NCBI GenBank assembly: GCA_029939385.1
Contig: JAOZSZ010000110.1
Coordinates: 1-5,418 of the forward strand
DNA from: Pontiella sp.
GTDB lineage: Bacteria; Verrucomicrobiota; Kiritimatiellia; Kiritimatiellales; Pontiellaceae
Reading direction: 5' to 3'
DNA: 5,418 bases
Shown here: positions 1 to 5,418 of the stretch, piece by piece
How positions within the stretch are numbered: position 1 is the first letter of the stretch
How the letters are laid out: every line of letters starts with the position of its first letter
Made by a program: the position numbers and the translations under genes
Notes under the pieces: model-generated
What the model was told of the DNA's origin: nothing
The model's input: only the letters and a program-made list of their open reading frames with translations
Databases searched by the model: none

Positions 1-210
1 AGAAAATTGATGGCTGAGTCCGGCCTAAAGAACAGCATGAAGGGGTTTGGTTTTCAGCCGAGCTGGCCCACCCATAATCGCTTCCTGCGCATCCCGCTCG
101 ACCATGTCCTCCATTCACCGGAAATCATCCTCCACCACCGTATGGTGGGCAACGATGTTGGTTCGGACCATTTACCCGTCATCGTGGACTTTTCAATCCT
201 CCAAAAATAA
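1..210 (+). CDS. Endonuclease/exonuclease/phosphatase (EEP) family protein, C-terminal fragment
   Basis: Only the last 69 residues are in the window; the gene begins before base 1. The frame is open from the first base and ends at TAA 208-210. The fragment matches the C-terminal part of the EEP (DNase I-like metal-dependent phosphoesterase) fold. Residues 15-23 read GFGFQPSWP, residues 31-37 read IPLDHVL (the family usually has a similar R-I-D-H-V strand), and residues 52-63 read DVGSDHLPVIVD. In the last motif S55-D56-H57 is the classic SDH signature, whose histidine is catalytic in the family. Such proteins hydrolyse phosphodiester bonds in nucleic acids or phospholipid or sugar-phosphate substrates. 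The W-P / DHVL / GSDH-P-V spacing resembles small bacterial EEP proteins of unknown substrate rather than ExoIII. The substrate cannot be told from this end. The gene converges on the ATPase gene with a 65-bp gap. Family call is firm; function is open. Confidence 0.88.
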   Translation, partial: RKLMAESGLKNSMKGFGFQPSWPTHNRFLRIPLDHVLHSPEIILHHRMVGNDVGSDHLPVIVDFSILQK

Positions 211-275
211 AGGAATAGCATCCTCGCGAAGCCCTTCATGTCATGAGATTTAATCCGTACTTCTGTTTTCTTGTC

Positions 276-1523
276 TTAAACGGCCCGCCAAGACAAAGCA
301 TAGTCCCGATCTGATATTTTCCACAGCAAGGCATCGTCTGCCGCTGAGTTTCCCGGGGTAATCACTAGTCCTGGAGCCACCTGTAGATGAGGATAGGTCT
401 TTCGAAAGGCCGTTATCCCTCGGGTATCATGCTTTGAAGGGGTCGTGCTCAGCTTCACTTCAACGGGGTAGAATATGCTATCGCGCTCCAGTAAGATATC
501 TACTTCAGCGCCGCCATGCGAACGCCAGTGATGCAGAATAGGAGGAACCGCTTCCGCCGCCATCAACTTACGGATCTCCGCCATGACAGCCGACTCAAAT
601 AACGCTCCAGCAAGGGGATGGCCGGCCAAGGCTTCTGGCGAAGAGATGCGCTGGAGAAAACAAACCAGTCCCGTATCAGAAATATAACCTTTTGCCTTTC
701 CGGCAATTCGTTTGAGCGAGTTTCCACTGTAAGGAGAAACTTCAAACCACTGAAACGTTGCCTTCAGCACCCCCAGCCACCGCCGAGCGGTTTGAGGGGT
801 CACTCCAATTTCCCGTCCAAGCTTGGAGTTATTAACCTCCTGCGAGGTCAGCGCAGCCACCAACTGGACAAACCGCCCGAACTGTTGCCAATCCCCGATA
901 TCCATCAGGAGGCGCGCGTCCCGTTCAATGTATGTCCTGAAATATCCGCTGAAGAAATCGGGAAGGAATTCAAGAGGCAAAGTATCCGCCGCCGGCAACC
1001 CACCCCGCCAAAGCTGTTCGTAGACGGATCGCGAGGAACTGCGCGCGCGGAGTCTCGTCAAGGCCCGCTCTGGACTAGAAAGCCAGTGTTTCAACCAGAA
1101 TCCGGCATCGACATCCTCCGAAATCTCTGCCCAAGAAAACCCTTCCAAATCCAAAAATACCGCCCGACCAGCCAAGCTCTCTGCCAATGTTTTCATCACC
1201 GACCACTGCTGACTACCGGTTAAGATGTACCGTCCCGGCTGACGATCTATATCCACCCTGCGCTTGATGCATGACACCAGTTCCGGCGCATATTGGATTT
1301 CATCCAGAATCAGAGGCGAAGGATGATTGTCCAGAAAAAGGTCAGGATCCTGCCGCGCATTTCCCACATCAATCGATGGATCGAAAACGACCATGGAATA
1401 ATCCGGAAAAATATGTTTCAGCAACGTACTTTTCCCTACCTGCCGCGCCCCCGAAAGCACCACCACGGAAAAATGCTCAACCATCGACTTCAGCTTGCCT
1501 GCAACCATTCTTTGTTTAAACAT
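276..1523 (-). CDS. AAA+ ATPase, AAA_14/DUF4143 family
   Basis: The 415-residue length is usual for this family of predicted ATPases, which are common in bacteria and archaea, often solitary, and without a settled function. Residues 18-125 form the ATPase core. The P-loop is GARQVGKST (25-33; K31), followed by a Walker B strand LILDEIQ (71-77; D74, E75) and a sensor-like LTGSQQ (101-106). About 198-300 is the family linker, with YIERDARLL (198-206), a helix-turn-helix-like stretch (LGREIGVTPQTARRWL, 235-250) and SDTGL (282-286). The C-terminal part has a PD-(D/E)XK-like arrangement: FE at 309-310, GAEVDILLE at 338-346 (D342) and VEVK at 354-357 (E355, K357). It may therefore bind or cut nucleic acid, but nuclease activity is not shown for the family. 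The ATG at 1523 directly abuts a palindromic promoter and has no Shine-Dalgarno sequence. Met6 is a less likely start because it also lacks one. No partner gene is adjacent. All key motifs are intact. Confidence 0.93.
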   Translation of the reverse strand: MFKQRMVAGKLKSMVEHFSVVVLSGARQVGKSTLLKHIFPDYSMVVFDPSIDVGNARQDPDLFLDNHPSPLILDEIQYAPELVSCIKRRVDIDRQPGRYILTGSQQWSVMKTLAESLAGRAVFLDLEGFSWAEISEDVDAGFWLKHWLSSPERALTRLRARSSSRSVYEQLWRGGLPAADTLPLEFLPDFFSGYFRTYIERDARLLMDIGDWQQFGRFVQLVAALTSQEVNNSKLGREIGVTPQTARRWLGVLKATFQWFEVSPYSGNSLKRIAGKAKGYISDTGLVCFLQRISSPEALAGHPLAGALFESAVMAEIRKLMAAEAVPPILHHWRSHGGAEVDILLERDSIFYPVEVKLSTTPSKHDTRGITAFRKTYPHLQVAPGLVITPGNSAADDALLWKISDRDYALSWRAV

Positions 1524-1562
1524 AACTTGATAAATAGTGATTTAATCACCGTTTATCAAGTT
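1524..1562 (-). promoter_or_regulatory. 39-bp palindromic promoter/operator of the DUF4143-family ATPase gene
   Basis: The dyad is centred on base 1543. Outer arms AACTTGATAAA (1524-1534) and TTTATCAAGTT (1552-1562) are perfect 11-bp complements. Inner arms GTGATT (1537-1542) and AATCAC (1544-1549) share the same centre. Only two base pairs, 1535/1551 and 1536/1550, break the symmetry. On the minus strand the upstream arm contains TTGATA (1554-1559), five of six matches to a -35 box. Exactly 17 bp later comes TATTTA (1531-1536), a weak -10. Transcription would then start at or next to the A of the ATG at 1523, giving a leaderless mRNA. A dimeric repressor on this site would block RNA polymerase. 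The ATPase itself, which has a helix-turn-helix-like stretch, or a protein encoded elsewhere could be that repressor. An extra palindrome TTGATCAA lies at 1567-1574. The dyad is certain; the promoter and operator roles are inferred. Confidence 0.72.
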
Positions 1563-1610
1563 TTATTTGATCAACAGAATCCATAGGAGGAAGAATTTCC
1601 CTTCTAAATT

Positions 1611-1760
1611 TTACAGCAACCTACCGAGCAATCCGTTCAATTTTTCGAGCCAAACATTAAATCCCTCACGTTCATAATCGTGATCTAAAGAAACGAAGCC
1701 CTTCTCTGCGAAACTTAGAGCCCTTTGCGTTAAAAATAACCCCCATCCTGCTGAAGGAAA
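1611..1760 (-). pseudogene. Orphan reading-frame tail without start codon, possible gene remnant
   Basis: On the minus strand a frame stays open from just after TAA 1761-1763 to TAA 1611-1613 and overlaps the last codons of the helicase gene. It has no ATG, GTG or TTG before the coding-like part. Past the helicase stop it encodes 39 residues that include GFVSLDHDYEREGFNVWL and end in a leucine-rich LNGLLGRLL. The mix of charged and hydrophobic residues, with single Trp and Tyr, looks like a genuine protein C-terminus rather than random translation. I do not recognise the family. It may be the 3' remnant of a deleted gene, or a C-terminal extension of the helicase reached by a -1 frame change. 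The helicase ends sensibly by itself, and I see no canonical slippery heptamer. It could also be chance. Confidence 0.3.
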
Positions 1761-3664
1761 TTATCGGGGATTTCCGCGAGGAAGCGGGAGGGGTCCAGAA
1801 AGATCATGCCGCCGTCGCGTTGGCGGCGCACCAGGGGGGAACAGAGAAATAATTCATCTTCGGCGCGGGTGACGGCCACATAGAACAGGCGTCGCTCTTC
1901 GGCATCGCCGGAGTCTTCCGTTGCCTTCTTGCTCGGAAACATATCTTCATTCAAGAAAAGGACAAAGACGGCTTTCCACTCCAGCCCTTTCGCTTGATGA
2001 ATGGTGGAAAGACGAAGTGAATTTTTGTTTTCCTCTTCGGAGGGGGCCTTTGAATTCTCGGTATCAAGATTAGACAGCAGGGCAATCTCGGAGAGGAAGG
2101 ACTCGGTGGAATCAAACTTGACGGTGAAGTCGATCAACCCATCGAGGTCTTCGGTACGGAACTTATGGTTGTCGAAATTTTCGATCATATATTCGGCATA
2201 AAAGGCCTTCTTAAAACGGAAGATAATTTCACCGGGATCGTTTTGGAGATTTTCTTCACGGTAGGCAAGGAATACGGGTTTGATGGCCTCCCAGCCTTCG
2301 CGAGCAACAACGGGCAGTGCGGCAAGAAGTTTTTCGTGGGCTTCTGGACACTGAAGATTTATACGTCCGCCCAGCTTTCGAAAGATTTTGTGCGATCCCT
2401 TTTTTCCTACTCTTGGAAGCATTTCAATCAGCCGAGTAAAGGCGAGTTCGTCGGAGGGGTTAACCAATAGACGCAAGACGATGCAGACGTCTTTAATATG
2501 CGCTTGCTCAAAAAACCGAACCCCAGAGGTGACGACATAAGGCATGTGCTCGCGGGCCAGCTCCATTTGTAATTCCATGGCGTGGAAGTGCGCGCGATAA
2601 AGCACGCAGATTTCGGAGAGAGGGATGCCTTTTCGATTCAGTTCGCGCGCCTTTTCAATCACGTAGCGGGCTTGGACGGAGCCGTCGCGCACCTTGGCGA
2701 GAGATGGCTTGGCGCCGTTTTCGCGCACGGCTTGGAGCTCCTTTTGAAACTGCTCGGGGTTCCCCGAAATGACTTCATTAGCCACATCCAAAATCTCAGG
2801 CGTGCTGCGGTAGTTAATTTGCAGCTTGAAGGTTTTTGCGCCCGGGTAAAACTTTTCAAAATCGAGGAAGTTGCGGAAGTCGGCCCCGCGCCAAGAATAG
2901 ATGCTTTGAAAATCGTCGCCGACGACCATGAGGTTTCCATGCCTTTTGACGAGCAGGTGAACGAGCCCAGCTTGGATGGCGTTGGTGTCCTGATATTCAT
3001 CGACGAGGACATACTTAAATTCTTCCTGATAGAACGTACGGATTTTTTCGTCCTCGGAAAGCAACTTGTGGGCATGGATGAGCAGGTCATCGAAATCCAT
3101 TGAGTTCGATTCTTTTTTACGTGCTTGATAGCGGGCATGCACTTTTAGCACAAGGTCGGGATCGACCTCTGAAAGTTCAAACCGCTCGTCGACGGCGGCG
3201 GAGAGATCACCCATACGACCGCTAACAATTCCGAAGAGGCTGAGCAGCACGTCGGGCTTGGGGAAGTGCTTCTTTTCCACGTCCTGTTCGTCCATGCAGA
3301 CACGCATCAGCTTCTTGGCATCATCGGCATCAAGGATCGTGAAATCGCGACCAAAGCCGATGGAGTCGGCGTGGGAGCGCAGGAGGCGATTGGCAAAAGA
3401 GTGGAAGGTTCCGCTATAGCCGCTGTTGAAACGTTGATGCACCAACACCTCGGCCCGCGTAAGCATTTCCTTGGCGGCCTTGTTCGTGAAGGTCAATAAA
3501 AGGACCTCCCGAGGTTGAACTTTTTTTTCGGTGACGAGATAGGCCAGGCGATAAATTAAGGTACGCGTTTTTCCGGTTCCGGCGGCGGCCACGACCAGCG
3601 CGGGGCCATCGGGGGCGGTGCCGGCGGCAGATTGTTCTGCGTTTGGTGCTGCTTGAAAATCCAT
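1730..3664 (-). CDS. UvrD/PcrA/Rep-type superfamily 1 ATP-dependent DNA helicase
   Basis: This is a complete 644-residue SF1A helicase, slightly shorter than typical UvrD/PcrA. Motifs run in order from Met1 at 3664: Q-motif region NAEQ (8-11), Walker A AAAGTGKTRT (26-35; K32), motif Ia LTFTNKAAKEM (57-67), GTFHSF (85-90), motif II VDEYQDTN (221-228; D222, E223), motif III VVGDDFQSIYSWRGA (247-261), motif IV INYRST (283-288; R286), motif V STIHQAKGLEWK (553-564) and motif VI RRLFYVAVTRAEDE (591-604; R600). Such enzymes unwind DNA 3' to 5' in repair or replication restart and strip proteins from DNA. The end after LDPSRFLAEIP lacks the basic tail that binds RNA polymerase in some UvrD/PcrA proteins, so which subfamily it belongs to is open. 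The ATG at 3664 is chosen because the Q motif follows at once. A longer frame from TTG 3739 would add 25 residues that merely translate the repeat doublet. No clear Shine-Dalgarno precedes 3664. Confidence 0.95.
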   Translation of the reverse strand: MDFQAAPNAEQSAAGTAPDGPALVVAAAGTGKTRTLIYRLAYLVTEKKVQPREVLLLTFTNKAAKEMLTRAEVLVHQRFNSGYSGTFHSFANRLLRSHADSIGFGRDFTILDADDAKKLMRVCMDEQDVEKKHFPKPDVLLSLFGIVSGRMGDLSAAVDERFELSEVDPDLVLKVHARYQARKKESNSMDFDDLLIHAHKLLSEDEKIRTFYQEEFKYVLVDEYQDTNAIQAGLVHLLVKRHGNLMVVGDDFQSIYSWRGADFRNFLDFEKFYPGAKTFKLQINYRSTPEILDVANEVISGNPEQFQKELQAVRENGAKPSLAKVRDGSVQARYVIEKARELNRKGIPLSEICVLYRAHFHAMELQMELAREHMPYVVTSGVRFFEQAHIKDVCIVLRLLVNPSDELAFTRLIEMLPRVGKKGSHKIFRKLGGRINLQCPEAHEKLLAALPVVAREGWEAIKPVFLAYREENLQNDPGEIIFRFKKAFYAEYMIENFDNHKFRTEDLDGLIDFTVKFDSTESFLSEIALLSNLDTENSKAPSEEENKNSLRLSTIHQAKGLEWKAVFVLFLNEDMFPSKKATEDSGDAEERRLFYVAVTRAEDELFLCSPLVRRQRDGGMIFLDPSRFLAEIPDNFLQQDGGYF

Positions 3665-3684
3665 GGACGGAAATTTAGCCCAAT

Positions 3685-3761
3685 GTAGATGAAGCTTCCA
3701 GCTTCGTTTAGAAAGAACACCGCACTTGGGAGAATCCAACGGAGCAAGATGCTCCGTCTAC
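3685..3761. repeat. REPIN-like doublet: two inverted copies of a 24-nt hairpin unit
   Basis: Unit A lies on the plus strand at 3685-3708 and unit B on the minus strand at 3761-3738, separated by 29 nt. Both begin GTAGA and form a hairpin with a 3-nt loop. In A the stem is GAAGCT/AGCTTC (3691-3696, 3700-3705), lengthened by A-T and G.T pairs. In B it is ACGGAGCA/TGCTCCGT (3739-3746, 3750-3757). Eighteen of 24 positions agree between the units. Four of the six differences form two compensatory pairs (G-C to A-T and A-T to T-A), and another changes a C-G pair to T.G. That covariation argues for a conserved structured repeat rather than chance. Paired inverted REP units with a spacer are the layout of REPINs, which are mobilised by RAYT (REP-associated tyrosine) transposases; none is encoded in this window. 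The doublet fills most of the gap between the BrkB gene and the helicase gene. Confidence 0.65.
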
Positions 3762-5083
3762 GACTTTTTATCGTCGAAAAACTTACGCTGTTTGAGGGGA
3801 TTGAGGGTTTCATCCAGATGAATATCCATTGTGGCCAGAACTTCTTCGGTGATCTCGGCCTTCACAAGGCCCAGTTCTTCGGGAGAGGCTCCATCGGAAA
3901 TCATTAAATCATAAATTTTCTGAGCGGTAATAAGCTCGGGTGCCTGCAACAACACGAAGCTTTCGGAGCCTTCGGAGCCCACCTCGCCGAGCAACCGAGC
4001 GCGAACCAACACGGTGTTGACTTCATTCATCAAACGAATCGGAATGTTGTTTGCACGGGCGTAGGCCACGGAATCGAGAGAGGGCTCTGCGCTCTGGAAA
4101 ACACGAACGGCCTCCTGCATTACAGAGAGTGCGACCCACAACTTGGAAACCAAACTGGATCGAACCGCACGTTGCTCTTCGGCATAGGTGTCGCGATTTT
4201 GAATGGCAAAGGCCAGTTCGGCTCCGAATAGCAAGATCGTCCAGTTGAGATGCAGCCAGAAAAGAAAGACCGGAATCGATGCAAAGGAACCATAAATGGC
4301 ATATTTTTGAAAAAGGATCGTGCTAAACTTTAAGATAATAATCTGCACAAAAATCACCAAGATCGCGCTGGTTAACCCCCCTAATACGGCGGCCTTAAAC
4401 CGTACTCGTGTATTAGGAAGAAACATAAATACAGCCACGAAAGCCAAGGTGAGAATCAATACGGGAGCAAGTTGAATCCATACGGTAATAACCGATCCCA
4501 ACCAGCTAATCTTGCCTGCAAAGGCCATAATTGCGGCCGAACTTGTATTGGCCAGCAACATCAAAGAGGGAGCAATGACGAGTACGAAGAGATAATTACG
4601 AATCTTATCGCCAATCGCCCGCGATGCATGAACCCCCCATATCTGATTGAAGGATTCTTCAATCCCACTCAGCAACCTAAAGATAATAAAGAGAAAGACC
4701 ACACCACCCACAGCACCAAGAGCGGCCGGATTAATCCCCTGAACAATTTCTAATAGATTAGATATAAATTCTTGGATCTCTGTCGGCATTTCGCTGGAAA
4801 ACGTAAGTAGGGTTTCCTCGGCCTTGGTGAAGCCGATCGCCTTGCCAATTGAAAAAATGATGACGAGGAATGGCACCATTGCCATGAGCGTGGAATACGT
4901 CAGAGCAGAAGCATGCAGTTTACAATTATCTTCCTTAACGCCTTTCAGCACCAGCTGAGTAACACGTAGAACTTCAACTCCGAACGCTTGAAGCTTGGTG
5001 TCATGAACCAAATCAATCCGCCATAAATCATGCTGAAGAAAGTGGATAAATTTTTTGAATTGCTCAACAACTTGCTTGGCCAT
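3758..5083 (-). CDS. YihY/BrkB family inner-membrane protein with C-terminal cytosolic domain
   Basis: The protein has 441 residues. About 60-292 is the YihY/BrkB membrane domain, with six predicted hydrophobic segments near 64-84, 121-140, 162-182, 200-222, 230-252 and 262-290. Family landmarks are ALTYSTLMAMVPFL (60-73), FNQIWGV (145-151), PNTRVRFKAAVLGGL (223-237) and YGSFASIPVFLFWLHLNW (264-281) followed by FGAEL (286-290). Older annotations call members ribonuclease BN or virulence factor BrkB; the RNase BN name was a misassignment and the transport or other role remains unsettled. Residues about 305-425 form a soluble helical domain, possibly winged-helix-like, carried by longer family members. 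The ATG at 5083 is supported by AGAGGA seven bases upstream, but that site lies in the stem of the preceding terminator. The stop TAG at 3758-3760 lies inside the edge of the repeat doublet. Family call firm; biochemical role unknown. Confidence 0.93.
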   Translation of the reverse strand: MAKQVVEQFKKFIHFLQHDLWRIDLVHDTKLQAFGVEVLRVTQLVLKGVKEDNCKLHASALTYSTLMAMVPFLVIIFSIGKAIGFTKAEETLLTFSSEMPTEIQEFISNLLEIVQGINPAALGAVGGVVFLFIIFRLLSGIEESFNQIWGVHASRAIGDKIRNYLFVLVIAPSLMLLANTSSAAIMAFAGKISWLGSVITVWIQLAPVLILTLAFVAVFMFLPNTRVRFKAAVLGGLTSAILVIFVQIIILKFSTILFQKYAIYGSFASIPVFLFWLHLNWTILLFGAELAFAIQNRDTYAEEQRAVRSSLVSKLWVALSVMQEAVRVFQSAEPSLDSVAYARANNIPIRLMNEVNTVLVRARLLGEVGSEGSESFVLLQAPELITAQKIYDLMISDGASPEELGLVKAEITEEVLATMDIHLDETLNPLKQRKFFDDKKS

Positions 5084-5121
5084 AAAAAAGTCCTCTCGTG
5101 GAAAAACAACGAGAGGACTTT
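5084..5121 (-). terminator. Intrinsic terminator after ilvD, abutting the BrkB gene start
   Basis: On the minus strand a perfect 13-bp stem (AAAGTCCTCTCGT at 5121-5109 pairing with ACGAGAGGACTTT at 5099-5087) encloses a 9-nt loop. The 3' arm runs into six T residues at 5089-5084. This is a textbook Rho-independent terminator for transcripts leaving ilvD, whose stop is 33 nt upstream. The first base after the T tract is the A of the ATG of the BrkB-family gene. The plus-strand reading of the hairpin is followed by only three T residues, so termination in that direction is unlikely to matter. Confidence 0.88.
5091..5096 (-). promoter_or_regulatory. Ribosome binding site buried in the terminator stem
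   Basis: AGAGGA on the minus strand lies 7 nt before the ATG at 5083, a good Shine-Dalgarno position that fixes the start of the BrkB-family gene. All six bases are paired in the 3' arm of the 13-bp terminator stem. A transcript arriving from ilvD would either end here or, on read-through, hide this site in the hairpin. Only an mRNA that starts inside or after the 5' arm would leave it free. I see no convincing promoter in 5085-5160: TAAAAT at 5137-5142 is a fair -10 but lacks a matching -35 and lies upstream of the stem. Confidence 0.7.
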
Positions 5122-5154
5122 ATGCGTGTCCATAGGATTTTAAAAGCCAAATGC

Positions 5155-5418
5155 CTATCCTTTCAGCACGGCTCCGTTGCTTGCATTGGTCGCCATCTTG
5201 GCATAACGCGAGAGCCACCCAGAGGTAAAGCGAGGCGCCGGTTCTTTCCATAACTTCCGCCGTTCGGCAAGTTCTTCATCGGAGAGTTGAACGGCCAACT
5301 TATTATTAGGAATATCGATTTCAATAAGATCCCCCTCGCGGATCAATCCGATCGGCCCGCCCTCGGCCGCTTCCGGCGAAATATGACCAATACATGCGCC
5401 GTGCGTTCCGCCGCTAAA
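5155..5418 (-). CDS. ilvD: Dihydroxy-acid dehydratase IlvD, C-terminal fragment
   Basis: This is the last 87 residues of the gene; the start lies beyond the right edge. IlvD is an Fe-S dehydratase that converts 2,3-dihydroxy-isovalerate and 2,3-dihydroxy-3-methylvalerate to the 2-oxo acids in cytosolic valine, isoleucine and leucine synthesis. The fragment starts in the conserved FSGGTHG motif (1-7), whose serine is the proposed catalytic base. It continues with [20 protein letters not shown] (11-30), [10 protein letters not shown] (32-41) and [13 protein letters not shown] (45-57). It ends in the typical [18 protein letters not shown] (68-85). The related sugar-acid dehydratases (Edd) share the fold, but the [15 protein letters not shown] and RYAK...SNGAVL tail is characteristic of IlvD. 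The stop TAG 5155-5157 is followed by the intrinsic terminator at 5121-5084. Within the visible part, [12 protein letters not shown] replaces the more common hydrophobic residues after SGGT-G, an ordinary variation. Confidence 0.96.
   Translation of the reverse strand, partial: FSGGTHGACIGHISPEAAEGGPIGLIREGDLIEIDIPNNKLAVQLSDEELAERRKLWKEPAPRFTSGWLSRYAKMATNASNGAVLKG

Noticed and set aside
271..297. Inverted repeat TTGTCTT/AAGACAA at the convergent gene ends, a candidate terminator
   Set aside because: There are only 7 AT-rich pairs around a 13-nt loop, with no T tract on either side, and one arm lies within the ATPase coding end. Too weak to call.
618..1223. 201-codon open frame on the plus strand
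   Set aside because: It lies wholly antisense to the ATPase gene, whose motifs are intact. Its translation is rich in Arg, Pro and Gln with no recognisable motif.
276..1574. Toxin-antitoxin or defence module built around the DUF4143 ATPase
   Set aside because: There is no second small gene next to it and no neighbouring defence gene. The flanks are housekeeping genes, so a solitary gene is the simpler reading.
1585..1590. AGGAGG on the plus strand resembling a strong Shine-Dalgarno sequence
   Set aside because: No start codon follows at a usable distance and no plus-strand gene lies downstream.
1730..1745. Programmed -1 frameshift extending the helicase
   Set aside because: The run of G and T residues contains no X-XXY-YYZ heptamer in the right frame, and the helicase already ends after its usual last conserved motif.
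2582..3103. 173-codon open frame on the plus strand
   Set aside because: It is antisense to helicase motifs II to IV. The translation mirrors the helicase codon pattern and shows no independent family features.
3761..3776. Small hairpin CGAC...GTCG within the end of the BrkB-family gene
   Set aside because: The stem is only four base pairs and lies in coding sequence; it is expected by chance.

Overview
The window comes from a bacterial chromosome of balanced base composition. It carries ordinary housekeeping genes (ilvD, a UvrD-type helicase, a YihY/BrkB membrane protein) plus one accessory-type ATPase. The taxon cannot be fixed from the sequence. The branched-chain biosynthesis enzyme, the BrkB-family protein and a REP-like palindromic repeat fit a free-living, probably Gram-negative bacterium; a PVC-group (Verrucomicrobia/Kiritimatiellota-like) origin is only an impression.

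Layout, left to right. 1-210 (+) is the 3' end of an endonuclease/exonuclease/phosphatase-fold gene. It converges on 276-1523 (-), an AAA+ ATPase of the AAA_14/DUF4143 family. Right against that gene's start codon is a 39-bp palindrome with the -35 and -10 elements in its arms, which suggests an autoregulated and possibly leaderless gene. 1563-1729 has no complete gene, but the minus strand there holds a 50-codon open tail (1611-1760) with no start codon that looks like the end of a protein. 1730-3664 (-) is a complete UvrD/PcrA/Rep-type helicase. 3665-3757 is a short gap filled mostly by a 77-bp doublet of two inverted, covarying hairpins (REPIN-like). 3758-5083 (-) is a YihY/BrkB-family membrane protein with a cytosolic C-terminal domain. 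5084-5121 is a strong intrinsic terminator for the upstream gene whose 3' arm contains the ribosome binding site of the BrkB gene. 5155-5418 (-) is the C-terminal end of ilvD, which continues past the right edge.

Five of the six genes read leftward. ilvD, the BrkB gene and the helicase form a co-directional series, but it is punctuated by the terminator/RBS overlap and by the repeat doublet, so it is probably not one simple operon. I see no functional link between the products.

I found no defence, CRISPR, phage or biosynthetic gene cluster. The unusual content is regulatory and structural: the palindromic promoter, the terminator fused to an RBS, the inverted hairpin doublet whose edge supplies a stop codon, and the orphan reading-frame tail.
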